From positions 24,505,566 through 24,569,565 of the forward strand of contig OX336340.1 of the NCBI GenBank assembly GCA_946902875.1: a DNA stretch of 64,000 bases. The letters are read 5' to 3'. This DNA is from Nematopogon swammerdamellus (Eukaryota > Arthropoda > Insecta > Lepidoptera > Adelidae). The position numbers were made by a program, and so were the translations under genes. Positions within the stretch are counted from its first letter, which is position 1; every line of letters starts with the position of its first letter. Under the pieces are notes generated by a model that was not told where the DNA came from, ran no database searches, and saw only the letters and a program-made list of their open reading frames with translations. Below are positions 22,548-33,674 of this stretch, in pieces.

Positions 22548-23774
22548 AAGTGCGAGTCGAACTCCCGCACCGAGGGTTCCGTATTGCCATGTCATGGTCA
22601 GCGCCACTAACGCCATCTATGGCGTGTTTATGAAAAGCTTCATACAAGGCTTCATATTAGTTAAATAAAAATCATGATTAGTTAAAATGCTTCATGCCTC
22701 GCTTCATGCTCTATTCGGTAGATAGCGCGCGCGCATACACTTTTTGGTTTCTTCTATGAGAATCTCATGCATTTTTTACTTTTTCTTATTTTTATTATTT
22801 GTTGTTATATCGGCAATAATAAATAACACATATTCTGTGAAAATTTCAACAGGCTACCTATTACGGTTCAAGAGATACCTACAACCCTCCGACAGACGGA
22901 ACACCGTTGTTAGTGTGGTTCTTAGCGGTAAAGAGTTTTACTTGTGTTGTTTACTTGTAGGTAGGTATGTATTGCTTTGATTGGTCTATGTAGCTAGCCT
23001 AGCCTAGGCCTAGATAAGGCGAGCACGTGAGTTGACGTGAGACGACGCACGCCTGCATGCCATTCTTGGAATTGTGACGTCATGATGGCATGTCATCAGC
23101 GCTAAAGCAGTTAGATAAATCAAGATAACTCACGTTTGTGACAGATTTTTGACCTTTTTGTAGATATTATGATATAACATGCAAAAAGCTGTTAAGTAGT
23201 TTGAGTAGGTTGGGCTGTTATGTACCTAGTTTGGGTAGGTTAGATAGAACCAGGTCGTTCCTTTTGAATATTTTTCCAGAAATATTTACTTGGGACTCCG
23301 TGATCCTGATCGGGGGAAAATATACTCGGATGTAAAATTGGGGAAACTTTGAATTAAGAAGGAAACTGTTTTTCCACAGCGGCAATGAAACATTACCTCA
23401 ACTTGGGGGTCTTCGTGGAACGAACTTACGAACTTAAAAGCACCGCGGCACGTGACAACTTCCACCACCTGACTTCCTTCCACGCTGGTCGGCTCACGTG
23501 TTTCAAGAACTTTGAATTTGAAACGTTTCGTTCGAGTTGGAAGGCATTTCCTCGAGACACGTGAATTTCCAATCCGTCCGAGAATCCGTCCATGTACGTG
23601 AACAATTTGGTCGTCGAGAGAGGCCTGAATAAAACATGATTAAAAAAAATTTATTACTTTCATAATTTCCTACAAAATAAGAAGACACGAAAGCAAAATT
23701 TTATTGAATTTCGTCTTCCGAATTCTCGAATTTAGGTTTTAATCGAACTTTCAATGTGTACAATGTAACTTTCA

Positions 23775-24045
23775 ATGTGTGCTCGCTGGAATAATCTGCC
23801 CGTGCATTTACGCTCCTCTACATCTATGAATGTATTTAAGATTAATTTAAACAAACTTCTCCTTTCCTTACCGAAGTAAATGCAATTTATAATATTAGAT
23901 ACATATCTTTAAGTACTCGCCTTCTCTTACTCTCCTGTCATTCAGTCGGTTGTGTCGCACAACGGTATCACCGATCGATGTACATAATATGTAAGTTTAT
24001 TATATACATATATATTCCTAATAAAGTACCTACGTACCAAGCGAT
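23775..24045 (+). repeat. LINE reverse-transcriptase C-terminal fragment
   Basis: The + strand frame reads WNNLPVHLRSSTSMNVFKIN and LNKLLLSLPK, the usual end of CR1/Jockey-like LINE proteins. A 3' UTR-like segment with TCGCACAACGGTATCACC follows to about 24045. Confidence 0.55.
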
Positions 24046-25599
24046 TAACAGGTTCGCGAAAATATATTGTTTTAATTATTTGGGGTTATATTTATTAGTA
24101 TTTATGTTTTGATCACTAACCAATTTATTAATTTAATGTAGTACAATGAAATTAAAATTTATACCTATTAAATAAAAAAAAATCATCCTTATCCACCGAC
24201 TCCCCCACCGTATAGCCGCGTTGCCCCTTTGAATCTCCAGTCCTATTCGCTGGAGAAAAAAAAGATTTGGCAGCTGATCAGTAAAGCACTTTGCGTCGGG
24301 CAAGAAAAAATATGTTTAGTTAATTACGAATTTCAGCGTAACTTATGCCAATAAAATTGAGCATGGTCGGTATGTTTTCCTACCCTACCTACCCACCGAA
24401 CGAGATAATAAGTATCATAAAATTCATAATCATATTTAAGTGCCTTGACACAAATTCTGTAATCGTCTTTGTAATAAATAGTGATTGTCGTCACTCCGAA
24501 GGGCTTTGTAACTAATAATAATCATCTTGTTTGTAATTGACAAAATAACTGTCTGGGCTGGGACCCCCGATGGCCCGATGACAAACGTGTAAACAAGCTT
24601 TAGTTAAGGCCCTGTCAACCCATATTCACACTCGTACTCCTTATTCAAGGCGGCGCGCCGCGCCGCCGCGCCGCCGCCGCTTTCGCTGGTTGGAGTAGGA
24701 TGCAACTATCAATAAAAAATTAGGTTTTTATTTTTTTTATTTCAAAACTACGGATCGAAACAAAAAAGTAAAAAGCTACGGATTTAGATATATATTCAAC
24801 AAATACAATATATTTTTTCCAAGGCCTTGATTTTGTCACGTTGCCTTAAATACGTTTTTATAACTAAATTCAGAGGCATGTTCATGATTTTTCTCTATCG
24901 AGCGAAGGTAATCAATCAATTCGTGTTTTCAAAAAGCTATCGATCTGCGCTGTGATAGATGAAATCGCGTTTTAGACATGAAACATATACCTACCTACTT
25001 AGGCTATTTTTCTTGGTTTATTGGTTGGTAAGCAGTAGTTATTTGTAGAAAGCCATATATTTTTTTCTAACATAAAATCGACAATGGTTTTCAACGAACA
25101 TCAGTCGGTCGGGCGGGACTCGGGAGAAACAGATTTTTGTTATTGCTGCGCCTTAATATCCATCTCGGAATATGTCGCGTGGAGTGAGCGTGAGGCCTGA
25201 GCGTGCGTGTGTCAAGCAAGTCAAGCCACGTGCTAGCCGATGTAGAAATAACTTTTTGACTATACCGCGAATCTACCTACAGTGTGGGTGTGGTGAGTGT
25301 GTGTGTGAGTAGCATCTGACAGGGCCGTATCTAGTAGATTCTAGGCGGTCGTCCCTGCCGCACTGTCATCCTACCACCGTATCGTCATCGTCGCTTATCG
25401 TAGGTCCAACTATCCAACTGCTGCGGCTAAACAGTGGAGGGGTTTCATAAAACAATAATTTGCTAGCTTGTTTTTTTTCTTCTTTTTTAGTTAATTTTTA
25501 TTTTTAATTTTGTACTCTTGTTTTAATAGTAGATTATATGTACATTATTTCAGACAAGGGATTCACCCCCAGGATTCGAAGATTCGTAGGTATGTAATA
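24046..25599. other. spacer upstream of cwo
   Basis: AT-rich unique sequence with one GC tract (24648-24681, GGCGGCGCGCCGCGCCGCCG) and one E-box (25227). No exon was recognised. Confidence 0.45.
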
Positions 25600-25910
25600 C
25601 TAGCTTTTGCCCGCGGCTTCGATCGCGGTAGACTCTGTTAAATAGCACATCCGATTTAAACGCAAATATGATAATAAACGATCGTTTTTCTTATATTCTC
25701 TTTCTCTCTCTCTCCCGTCCATACTATACTTTCTTTGATACTGCTCAGCACTAAGGCGATTAGCGTGATGGTATATAGCCTATAGTGAGCCTCAAGAATT
25801 ACTCTATCCATCGGTGCAAACCGTATCAAAATGTGGTTCCGGTGGTTCCGAAATTAACCTCAAGCATACATACAGACAGACAGACGTCCCCTATTATAAG
25901 AAGTAGAGAC
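25600..25910 (+). repeat. repeat D long copy
   Basis: It shares CTTTTGCCCGCGGCTTCG, GATGGTATATAGCCTATAGT and GACAGACAGACGTCCCC with 6135-6460. Confidence 0.65.
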
Positions 25911-26840
25911 AAAAGACTTAATCTTAAAATTAACCAAATAATACATACATTTAGGGAAACTATTAAAATGCTGAGTCCCTATGGCCGATACGATTATAGA
26001 TATGATATTGATATGATTATTGATAATGTTATTGTGTTAAATTATTTAATTTTTTACGTAACTGATCTTAGGGATATTGACAATTCTTTTGATGCTATTG
26101 TATTAATTACCATGTACATTTCATTGGCAAGTTTATTGACGCTACATTAAATAGCGCTAAATTAAGTAGGTAGTAGTAATATTAGGTAAGTAGTAGGATC
26201 TATAAGCATAAGACAGTGTCATTCTTTTTGTCTTTCCTCTTGTTTCTGTACAACCCTTGTCATTGTTTTTCATAGTTTTTGTTTGTTAAGTTGTTGCTAT
26301 ATAGTTGCTATTCGGAATGTTAGATGACGAATTCAAGAGCAAAATGTATTTGTCCTTCAGAATCTTTGCCTACGCTACGAATAATAATTAAAACAATAAA
26401 CAAATACGCCGACCGAGTCCCCGACTGTAGAACGGATTAACCCCATATGCATGAACGAGTGGGTTGACGTCTTAAATGCCTTCCATGGTCACGTTTTACA
26501 CCCTCCCTCCTGCACACACACAACCTACCAAACCTCCCTCGCTTCGGCCTATCTTTAGTAAAACACGTGACTCCAACGACCTCGGCCAGGAATAGAGAAC
26601 GAATTAAATCGTTTAGCGTTGTGTGAACTGAAATAGTCTCATCATTACATACACGCAATATAATAACGCTGGATACATGATTTACGTGATTTTTATTTAT
26701 TAAACCACCAAATCTTTGATTATTAATAGAATTATGCCTACTTACATATGGAACAACTAAATTATCTAATTATACCTTACATTTTAAGAGGCGATGAGGG
26801 GAGGGGATATTAACTTCTTCAGGATCATTCATAAGAAATA

Positions 26841-26875
26841 ATTAACCCCCCCCCCCCCCCCCCCCGCAGGTGAGT
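26841..26875 (+). promoter_or_regulatory. possible recursive (zero-length) splice site in the cwo upstream intron
   Basis: ATTAAC (branch-point like) is followed by a run of 20 C, then GCAG|GTGAGT, so a 3' splice site is fused directly to a strong 5' splice site. This is the layout of ratchet sites known from long insect introns. It sits only 104 bp before the next exon, which is unusual, so it could also be chance beside a poly-C tract. Confidence 0.3.
26846..26865 (+). repeat. homopolymer run of 20 C
   Basis: Twenty consecutive C lie directly before GCAGGTGAGT. The length is likely to vary and is prone to sequencing error. Confidence 0.85.
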
Positions 26876-26978
26876 GCAAATCCCCGCTCGCCCTCTCTGA
26901 CCCCTATCCCCTTACTAAATGGTCGGTCGTCTTTTTGAGTTAGCTAGTAATAATGATGAATGTGTTTGATTGTTCCAG

Positions 26979-27105
26979 CAGCTCGAGTGACGGCTACGGA
27001 CGGCAGGCGGACGCCAACCTCAACTTTGCGACTGGCGCACTCGCCAGCGAAGACGATGGAGATTACATCAGCTCTTCTTACCTTAAGAAAGGAAAGGTCT
27101 CTCGG
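26979..27105 (+). CDS. cwo: cwo exon (first detected), N-terminal region
   Basis: The acceptor is TTGTTCCAG and the donor is CGG|GTAATT, phase 0. It encodes a serine-, glycine- and aspartate-rich stretch ([14 protein letters not shown].. to LKKGKVSR) immediately before the basic region. An alternative donor, AAAG|GTCTCT, lies 9 bases earlier; it is a poorer match and would drop VSR. The exon needs two bases from an upstream exon to complete its first codon. Confidence 0.75.
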
Positions 27106-30100
27106 GTAATTTTTGGACGGTGCTGGGCTTCACAATACTAAATAACTTGACGGAACCTTCGAGCACCATACGAATAGTGGTGATTCTGACATAGGTAACA
27201 CTTTGAAATAAGTGGTTCCGAATCGAGCTTTTTATATTGTAAAATATTATTATCGCTTTTCCTCGTAATTCAGAATTTCATGCTACCTAAGTTCTTTCGT
27301 GAATTTGAATTGCGAAGCCCATGCAACCCTAAATATTGTGAACAACAACGTGGAAATATTCAGCACAAACGGAAAATAATAATTGGTGATCAGCAGCATG
27401 AATCGATACCGATATCGCCGTAGTGGGATCTTGCACGTACCTTGAATTAATTTTAACAAAATGAATAGAACAAGAGCTAGGTGTTGTGCTGAATATTCTC
27501 ACGGTGAACAGCTCTTTTCGCCATGTGCTGACATGGTCCGCATTTGTTGTCATTGCATTATCGTCCTTTGCCAGCAGCAAGACCCGATGTCGCACAGAAT
27601 AATTGAGAAGCGGCGGCGAGACCGCATGAACAACTGCCTAGCGGATCTCTCGCGCCTCATCCCCCCGGACTACTGCAAGAAGGGACGCGGCAGGGTTGAG
27701 AAGACTGAAATTATAGAGATGGCAATACGCCACCTCAAGTACCTTCAGGAGCGATCCAACGGTTTGTAACCACCACTTGTGCTTATGGAGCAAATCTGTA
27801 AGTCAACATACGGTAACAACCTTTTAATTATCTATACTTATCACTCAATTACTATTGCATACCGAAATTGCCACTCTACACGTCCCTAGACACATTGAGC
27901 GAGTACGACCAGTTCGGATCCACGAACGAACTAACGAGACTGTTCCGTGTGCCGTGAGTCAGTAAAACTTTATCAACGTTTGCGGACCAGGCTCGATGTT
28001 TTGGCTCGTAAGCCGTGGTCCCTTAATTGTATGTGCAATTAGAACTTCTTAATTCAGTCTTATACATTTGCATTGACATATCGTAAGTGCGATGCGGAGA
28101 TTTCATTTCAAATTGATGTGCAAAACGGCTGGCGAATCAAGTTCATCAAGTCTGCTTTTAATCTATGTGTGTGGGGACATAACGTTTTCAAAATTTTGAA
28201 TGACCGATTCGACAAATAATTACAGACAGCGTACTGTATCTTTGCTTTAAAAAAAATTATCACTACCATTAGGCCAGACTTTCGTTGTAATTTACGTTTT
28301 CTTAGAAAATCGGAAAATATAAATATTTGATTGGCTTTCTTCCAAAAGTCTTAATTTCTTAGATACGAATCAAAGTTCTCAGAGAAAAATCATAAAATTC
28401 TGTAAATATTTAAAGATTAGATTAAAACCTGAAATGTCAGGTTCTTTCCCTTATCGACCAATTCACAAGTGTTAATATAATATAAATTTTCCGCGAGCGT
28501 CATTTAAAAATTTGTAAATGTAAAATAAAATTGAGACCTGGTAGAGTCGGGTGCAAAATTCAATGTTTTGGTTGCAATTTAATTGGTTTTAATTTGCGAT
28601 ACCAAAAGGTGTTATACTTGAACATGTTGCTTACTTATTTTATTTGTATGTATAATTAGTATTATATATTAATGAATGCTAGACTAGCTTCTACCGCTTT
28701 CTTTTTGTTCGTGTTTTTGTATGGTTGTTGTAACGCCAAACCATTACCTAATCTGTGCCTACATTAAATTTTCTGATTATTATTAATCAGAAAATTAAAT
28801 GTCCTATACTAAGGTCCTATACCCATTTATTTGTTAGAATGTCCTAAGGAACAGTAAATCATGAGCCGAAATGATTTTAGAACAATTAATTTTCGGATTT
28901 TTACTATTTCATTATATAGTTAGTATATGTATTAATATGTGAATATGTAGTTAGATAAAGTACTAAATAACTCGGATCATGAAAATATTTTGGAGTGTAT
29001 ATGTATGTGTATGTCTTCGATCATAAGTACACTTTGTAATTAAAATTTCGTTAAGTATACCACCAAATCCTACCCGTGGCTGCTAAAGGTTATGAACGCA
29101 CTTGCAGGGATTTTTAAATTCGAGCACGTTGTTGGCATTTTAAGATATTCCACCTAAAAGTTTTAAATGTTTCAATTAGAAAATTTTTGAAAGGTCAAGC
29201 ACTGCGATTGATCACGTGGTTTTTATTTTCAGCCCAGCGGACATTCGCAAGTAAAAGTTCGATGTTAAAATGTGTCAGTTAGGAAATATTTAAAAGGTCA
29301 CTCCTTCTGCCAATCTTGAATTTCTTGAGGTTCTGGTTCTAACTGCATTAGTCAGGCCTTAACTAGAAGCTTAGAACTTGTATCTCGATTTTAATAACCC
29401 ATTGACAACTTGAAACTTCTAGTGCATTTTTATTGTCATAATAATGCTCAATAATCAATAAACAATGGAAGTTAGGAACATCAACTTGTGTGTAACAGTT
29501 TTAAAGATACTTAATTTTAAATGTCAATCCAAAAATAACTCTCGTAGTCTGCAAGAGCGGCCTCGTGATCAGTTCGAATTTAAGAATCTGCGAATACCTA
29601 CATACATACAGAGTACATACCAGGTTTGGTTTTCACATCAGCTGATGCCGATGCTTTATTATTTATTCATCGTTAGTATGGTAGTAGGTACACTACACTT
29701 GAATTTGTCCCGTTTAGTTTTTACAATCCGGTTCGATTACACCCACAAAGAAAATCCGGCAAGACACTTCGCAGGTGGTTTTTTTAACGTCTTCTATTAC
29801 AATACATTGTGACTAGCTACACAATAGACACCGCGTGTTAAGATACGTTTTGAGAGCTAGAATAACTATAATTTAAGCTTGATAATTCTGACCACATTAA
29901 ATCAAAAGTAAAAGTAAAAATAAAATCAGGTGTATATAGCCTTTGTCTGAAATTGTTGATACATGCTGCTGATGCTTATTTTAATTCTTTTCTTAAAAAA
30001 AAGTGGAAAAAATACTAGTATTTCTTGGTATTGAAATAAAAGATTGATCTTCTCATCCGAATACTTTTCGAAACGCGGCGATCGGTGTAGTATTTATTTA

Positions 30101-33100
30101 TCTATCTACTGAAATAGGCACTCGTATCCACTTTTTCACTTTTAATCACGTATATGTGTTCGTATTGCACACCCAACTTGCACACTTATTCACATACATA
30201 TTATAAAAGTTTTGTATGTTCAGTTTGTTCTTTTTTCATCATATTCTGTAGGTACACAAAATACACTTAGGTTCGTCAGTCTGTTTTAAGTTTTAAGCAA
30301 AAAATAGGCCATATAGTCAAAAATTCAATACGCAACTTTTAATTAATATATCGCTACCTATAACTAACAAAATATCAAGATAAAAAAAAATAATAAATAA
30401 TACCTATTCTACGTAGGTAGCTACGTTTCATTGTAGGAATACTACCTACACTTGCTTTCACGAGTCATGAGCACACTTTTCATTGGTCGGTTTGACGGGA
30501 TGTGACGCCGAAGGCGGCGCCGACGCTTCACACGATTGGTTAGTCAGTCGCCTATTGGTCTCACACGCGTCGTTCGACTACGATACACTTGCGTGCAATG
30601 TTAGTCCACTGTCCATGTGTGCTCATGACATGACTCGTGAAAGTAACTGTACCTATGTAATGGACATTATCGAACAAGCACTATCAATTTGGTCAAATTA
30701 GAAGCACCATCAATTTGATCAAACTGATGGTGTTTTTTTTCGAAAATTATAGATGCGTTTTATGTACCTACCCATTTACACTGTTATACATACTATCTCT
30801 CACAGTTCTATTTCGCAATACATTTAAATATATTTTTTGCATTTCTTTGAATTTTCCTTCGACGACGACGTGAGTAAACCATAAAAACTTGCCCCTTCGA
30901 GAAAAATTACTTGCTACGGCCCTGATTCTGAAATACCTAGCTAGACCATGGAATTACTACTGTAGTATTAAACACTGCTACGACTGTCCCCTGTCTGTCG
31001 TGGCATGCATGCATGCCACGGACAAGATGCGGTCAAGTAGATACCTACTCCGAAACAAGATCGATAAGTACCTACCTAGGTACAGTAGCTGGCAATAAAT
31101 AATGAACATCGAGCTTAAGAAAGAGACAATCCGGTTGTAGAGCGTCGTCCCTGTCGCACAGCTGTGCCTGAGAGCGACGACTATAACCGGACGGATTGTC
31201 TCTTTCTAAAGGGCGACATTCATTATTTCTTACCACCTACATCTATTAGCTGAGTGAACTGAAAATGACTGAAAGCAGCTCCATAGCCTTCGTATAGCCA
31301 TGTAGCGTACGTAAGATAGAGAGGGCCATGGCAGCTCGCTCGGCCATCGGCCTCGCGCTTAGAATCGTTGTTCTGTGTTCCATTCAAATGTATTTATTTA
31401 TTTATTTTATGGAAACTGACACGGTTGGCTACATCACTTACAACATCCGTGATGTAAGCCCATAACACCGGGTGAACTAGGTAGGTACCATGTCAGTGCT
31501 TGCCTTCGGTTGTGCCGGCTACACTGAACTGGACGGAAAAACATATTTAAATACCTACCAACTGACTTCAATGATTCCAAAATGTCTTTTGCAAATTATT
31601 GCCATGGCAGCTCGCTCGGCCATCGGCCTCGCGCTTAGAATCGTTGTGCTCCATACAAATGTATATATCTTATTTATTTTATACCAATTTAACCGACTTC
31701 AATAATTCCAAAATTTCTTTTGAAAATTTGGGAGGTAATTACAACAAAACGAACACGCCAACAGGCCGACATGAATGGCCTCGACGACTCGTAGGTATAT
31801 AGTCGTCGCGAGCGAAATAGAACTGTGAGTGATACCTATTAGCCGAGCGGCGTAATACCTTAACTAAACCAACCCTTCTGTCCTCCCTCAGGTATCGACT
31901 CGCAGCAGCAGGAGGGGCCCATCTCCGTGGAGCACTTCCGGCTGGGCTACCAGGAGTGCCGGTCCGAGGTGATGCGGTACCTGGTCGAGGCGCAGGGGTA
32001 TCTGCCCACAGACACGCTCTGCGTTCATCTGGTCGGCCATCTCAATAGGCACTGCGACAGCATTATGAAAGGTGCTTACCCTTTACCCAAAGTTTTTTTA
32101 GGGTTCCGTACCTCAAAAGTGGAAAAAATCTGTTAAGTGCGAGTTTTACTCGCGCACGGAGGTTTCCGTATCTATCCGCTATCAATAATATCCGCCTATC
32201 TTTTGTCTTTCAGCAATGCAATGTATAAAAGCCTGTGGCGCCATCTATTATTCAATAGTGTGACTAATCGATTTTTCGGACATTTGTTGTATGCCCCCCT
32301 TAATTTTTAACATTTTCTTTTTTTTATTATTTGTTGTTGTATCCGTCATAGTAACACATATTCTGTGAAAATTTCAATGGGCTACCTATTACGGTTCAAG
32401 AGATACAGCCCTCAGACAGACAGACGGACGGATAGACAGACAGCGGAGGCTTAGTAATAGGCTTCCGTACGGGATACGGAAACCTAAAAAGGAACCATTA
32501 TAGGATCACTTTGTTGACCATCCGTCCGTCTGTCAAGGCCCTTTTTGTCAGGAACGGGTAGAGCTGAGAGCTGAGCGGTAGAGGTTTCAAGTTGAAATTA
32601 ATATCAAACACTAAGGTCTGCGGTCCCTTATGTGTAAAAAATTCAAGCTTCCAAGTCAACGCAATCGAAAGATATAGGTATGACCGAATGTCCATGGGCG
32701 TCGTTATACACCTTATGGGTTGCTAGGCGCCAAATATCGCGCTTTCAATAAAAAAAAAAAAATGTCGCAAACTCACTTAAATCTCATCTTCTCTTGGCGT
32801 TATTATTAGTTATCAATGAAATGTATAATTTTCAGGAGACCAACTGAACCAGCCTCGCTCCAACCCGGAGACGACTAGTTCATCCAGCGGCAGCTCCGGC
32901 AACTACGGCGGCGACAAGCCGAGCGTCATCGCGCTCGCTCACCGTGCACCCTCGCACGAGCCCAACAACAACAGCTACCACAAGCGGCTGTACGAACCCA
33001 CCGGCGGTGCGCCCGCGCCGCCCTACGCGCCCTCGCCCGACATACACGACGACTACATCACCCTACCCTACTACACCGAAGAGACGGACGCACCGCTCCC

Positions 33101-33674
33101 GCTCACACGAGCGCCGGCGCCGCACGAGCAGACCAACTTGCGTAGCGTCCGCAAACTGGACCGCGACGACTACGCTGAACACGCGCACTCGTACAAGTTC
33201 AAGAACACAATCAAGCAACGCTTCTCCCAGGACTGCGACGACGAGGCGCACGACATGTCACTACCGGCCAAACGGCGGCGACCCATCAAGCAAGACTCGA
33301 ACGCGTCCGCTGCCACCAGCTTCACCTCATCCAACGACGAGGGCGTCTGCCGCGACGCCTCACCGGAACCCCTGCTGACTGATGAACCACGCGGTCTGCC
33401 GCCGCACCTCACGCCGGAACCGCCGCCGAAGTCGGAGAGAGAGCGAGGCCTCCACATTCCCGTGTTCGCGCTGCACACCCTCGGAAAGTACTACGTCCCG
33501 CTGAACGTGAGCTACGACTGCCTCTCGTCGTTCGTCGGCCCGTACGATCTGCTGCGCTGCAGCGGCGCCACGAACGCGGCGCCCTTACACCCGGTCAGCA
33601 TCAACGTCAATTTCCAACCGTTCGAGCACGTGAAGCCCAAGACGGAATCGGGTCGGAAATGGCGGCCAGCCTGA
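26979..33674 (+). CDS. cwo: clockwork orange (cwo), bHLH-Orange circadian repressor; four exons, 5' end missing
   Basis: Four exons join in frame: 26979-27105, 27575-27761, 31892-32071 and 32836-33674, giving 443 visible residues to a TGA stop. The second exon encodes a basic helix-loop-helix ([18 protein letters not shown] through [14 protein letters not shown]), which is the sequence type that characterises cwo. The third encodes an Orange domain. The last is a low-complexity, proline- and serine-rich tail. In known insects CWO is a nuclear repressor that binds E-boxes and dampens CLK/CYC targets such as per, tim and vri. All four 3' splice sites end in AG and all internal donors are GT. 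The first visible exon opens with the last base of a split codon, so at least one upstream coding exon is missing. The protein ends in WRPA, not the WRPW of Hairy/E(spl) proteins. Family assignment is firm; the N-terminus is open. Confidence 0.9.
27575..27761 (+). CDS. cwo: cwo exon encoding the bHLH domain
   Basis: The exon encodes [20 protein letters not shown] and the rest of the helix-loop-helix, ending QERSNG with a codon split over the AACG|GTTTGT donor. The basic-region residues E-K-R-R-R-D-R expected for E-box contact are present. The acceptor is a CAGCAG tandem, so the exon may start at 27575 or 27578 and include or skip one glutamine. Confidence 0.9.
29660..29830 (+). repeat. repeat E copy in cwo intron
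   Basis: TTGAATTTGTCCCGTTTAGT, GGTTCGATTACACCCACAAA and GACACTTCGCAGGTGG match repeat E. Confidence 0.6.
30999..31020. repeat. 22 bp perfect palindrome
   Basis: CGTGGCATGCA and TGCATGCCACG form an uninterrupted palindrome within the cwo intron. Confidence 0.75.
31094..31231. mobile_element. palindromic MITE in cwo intron
   Basis: AATAAATAATGAACATCGAG at the left and its near-complement at the right enclose AAGAAAGAGACAATCCGG and the inverted CCGGACGGATTGTCTCTTTC. The centre, GTCGCACAGCTGTGCCTG, is itself nearly symmetrical. Confidence 0.75.
31405..31560 (-). repeat. SINE-B tail fragment in cwo intron, flanked by a direct duplication
   Basis: TTATGGAAACTGACACGGTT through CTACACTGAACTGGACGG matches the tail. 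A 46 bp sequence, CCATGGCAGCTCGCTCGGCC.., occurs on both sides (31327-31373 and 31602-31648). Confidence 0.68.
31892..32071 (+). CDS. cwo: cwo exon encoding the Orange domain
   Basis: The acceptor is CCCTCAG and the donor is AAAG|GTGCTT; phase 1 at both ends. The exon encodes [20 protein letters not shown] and continues through [20 protein letters not shown]. This matches the Orange domain that follows the bHLH in Hairy/Hey/CWO repressors and helps set partner choice. Confidence 0.9.
32096..32700 (+). repeat. repeat C copies in cwo intron 3
   Basis: TTAGGGTTCCGTACCTC, AAGTGCGAGTTTTACTCGCG and GACAGACAGACGGACGGAT are followed by TACGGGATACGGAAACCT (to 32487). A second, related repeat with CCGTCCGTCTGTCAAGG follows in 32490-32700. 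Confidence 0.65.
32836..33674 (+). CDS. cwo: cwo last coding exon, C-terminal tail
   Basis: The acceptor is TTTTCAG. The reading frame is open for 278 codons to TGA at 33672-33674. The tail has a Ser/Gly run, a Pro/Ala-rich stretch, a basic cluster ([12 protein letters not shown]) that could serve as a nuclear localisation signal, and a conserved-looking segment around [19 protein letters not shown] shortly before the end. The exon is much more GC-rich than the flanking DNA. A longer-looking ORF in the +1 frame is a composition shadow. Confidence 0.88.

Larger units (their letters stand above)
21955..22900 (+). repeat. repeat C pieces with a perfect hairpin at 22486-22547
   Basis: 21955-22200 and 22548-22900 carry repeat C motifs (TCTGTCTGTCTGCAATGCC-like, CCGCCATAATAAATAA, AAATTTCAACGG). 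Between them is a 30 bp perfect inverted repeat whose outer ends are the GCCGG of repeat C. The tandem E-box lies just after the first piece. Confidence 0.55.
23024..26569. promoter_or_regulatory. cluster of single CACGTG E-boxes upstream of cwo
   Basis: Further exact CACGTG sites lie at 23024, 23449, 23495, 23558, 25227 and 26564 (start positions), three of them within 110 bp. With the tandem pair this makes eight in 4.4 kb, which is denser than elsewhere in the window by eye. Enrichment has not been tested statistically. Confidence 0.35.
27762..31891 (+). other. cwo intron between the bHLH and Orange exons (4.1 kb)
   Basis: The intron is mostly AT-rich unique sequence. It contains a short perfect hairpin near 28768-28796, a LINE 3'-end type repeat (29660-29830), a 22 bp perfect palindrome (30999-31020), a 138 bp palindromic MITE (31094-31231), a SINE fragment (31405-31560), and a 46 bp direct duplication flanking that fragment. 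No further exon was recognised. Confidence 0.7.

Noticed and set aside
27461..27574. In-frame ATG upstream of the bHLH inside the preceding intron, as an alternative cwo start
   Set aside because: It has no support beyond an open frame, and the known spliced exon at 26979-27105 joins in phase with a good donor.
30695..30740. CACCATCA..TGATGGTG hairpin followed by T-run, like a bacterial terminator
   Set aside because: The window is animal nuclear DNA, so a Rho-independent terminator has no meaning here.
32944..33378. 144-codon open frame rich in Thr, Pro and Arg in the cwo last exon
   Set aside because: It is the +1 frame of the real coding sequence; its composition follows from GC-rich codons.
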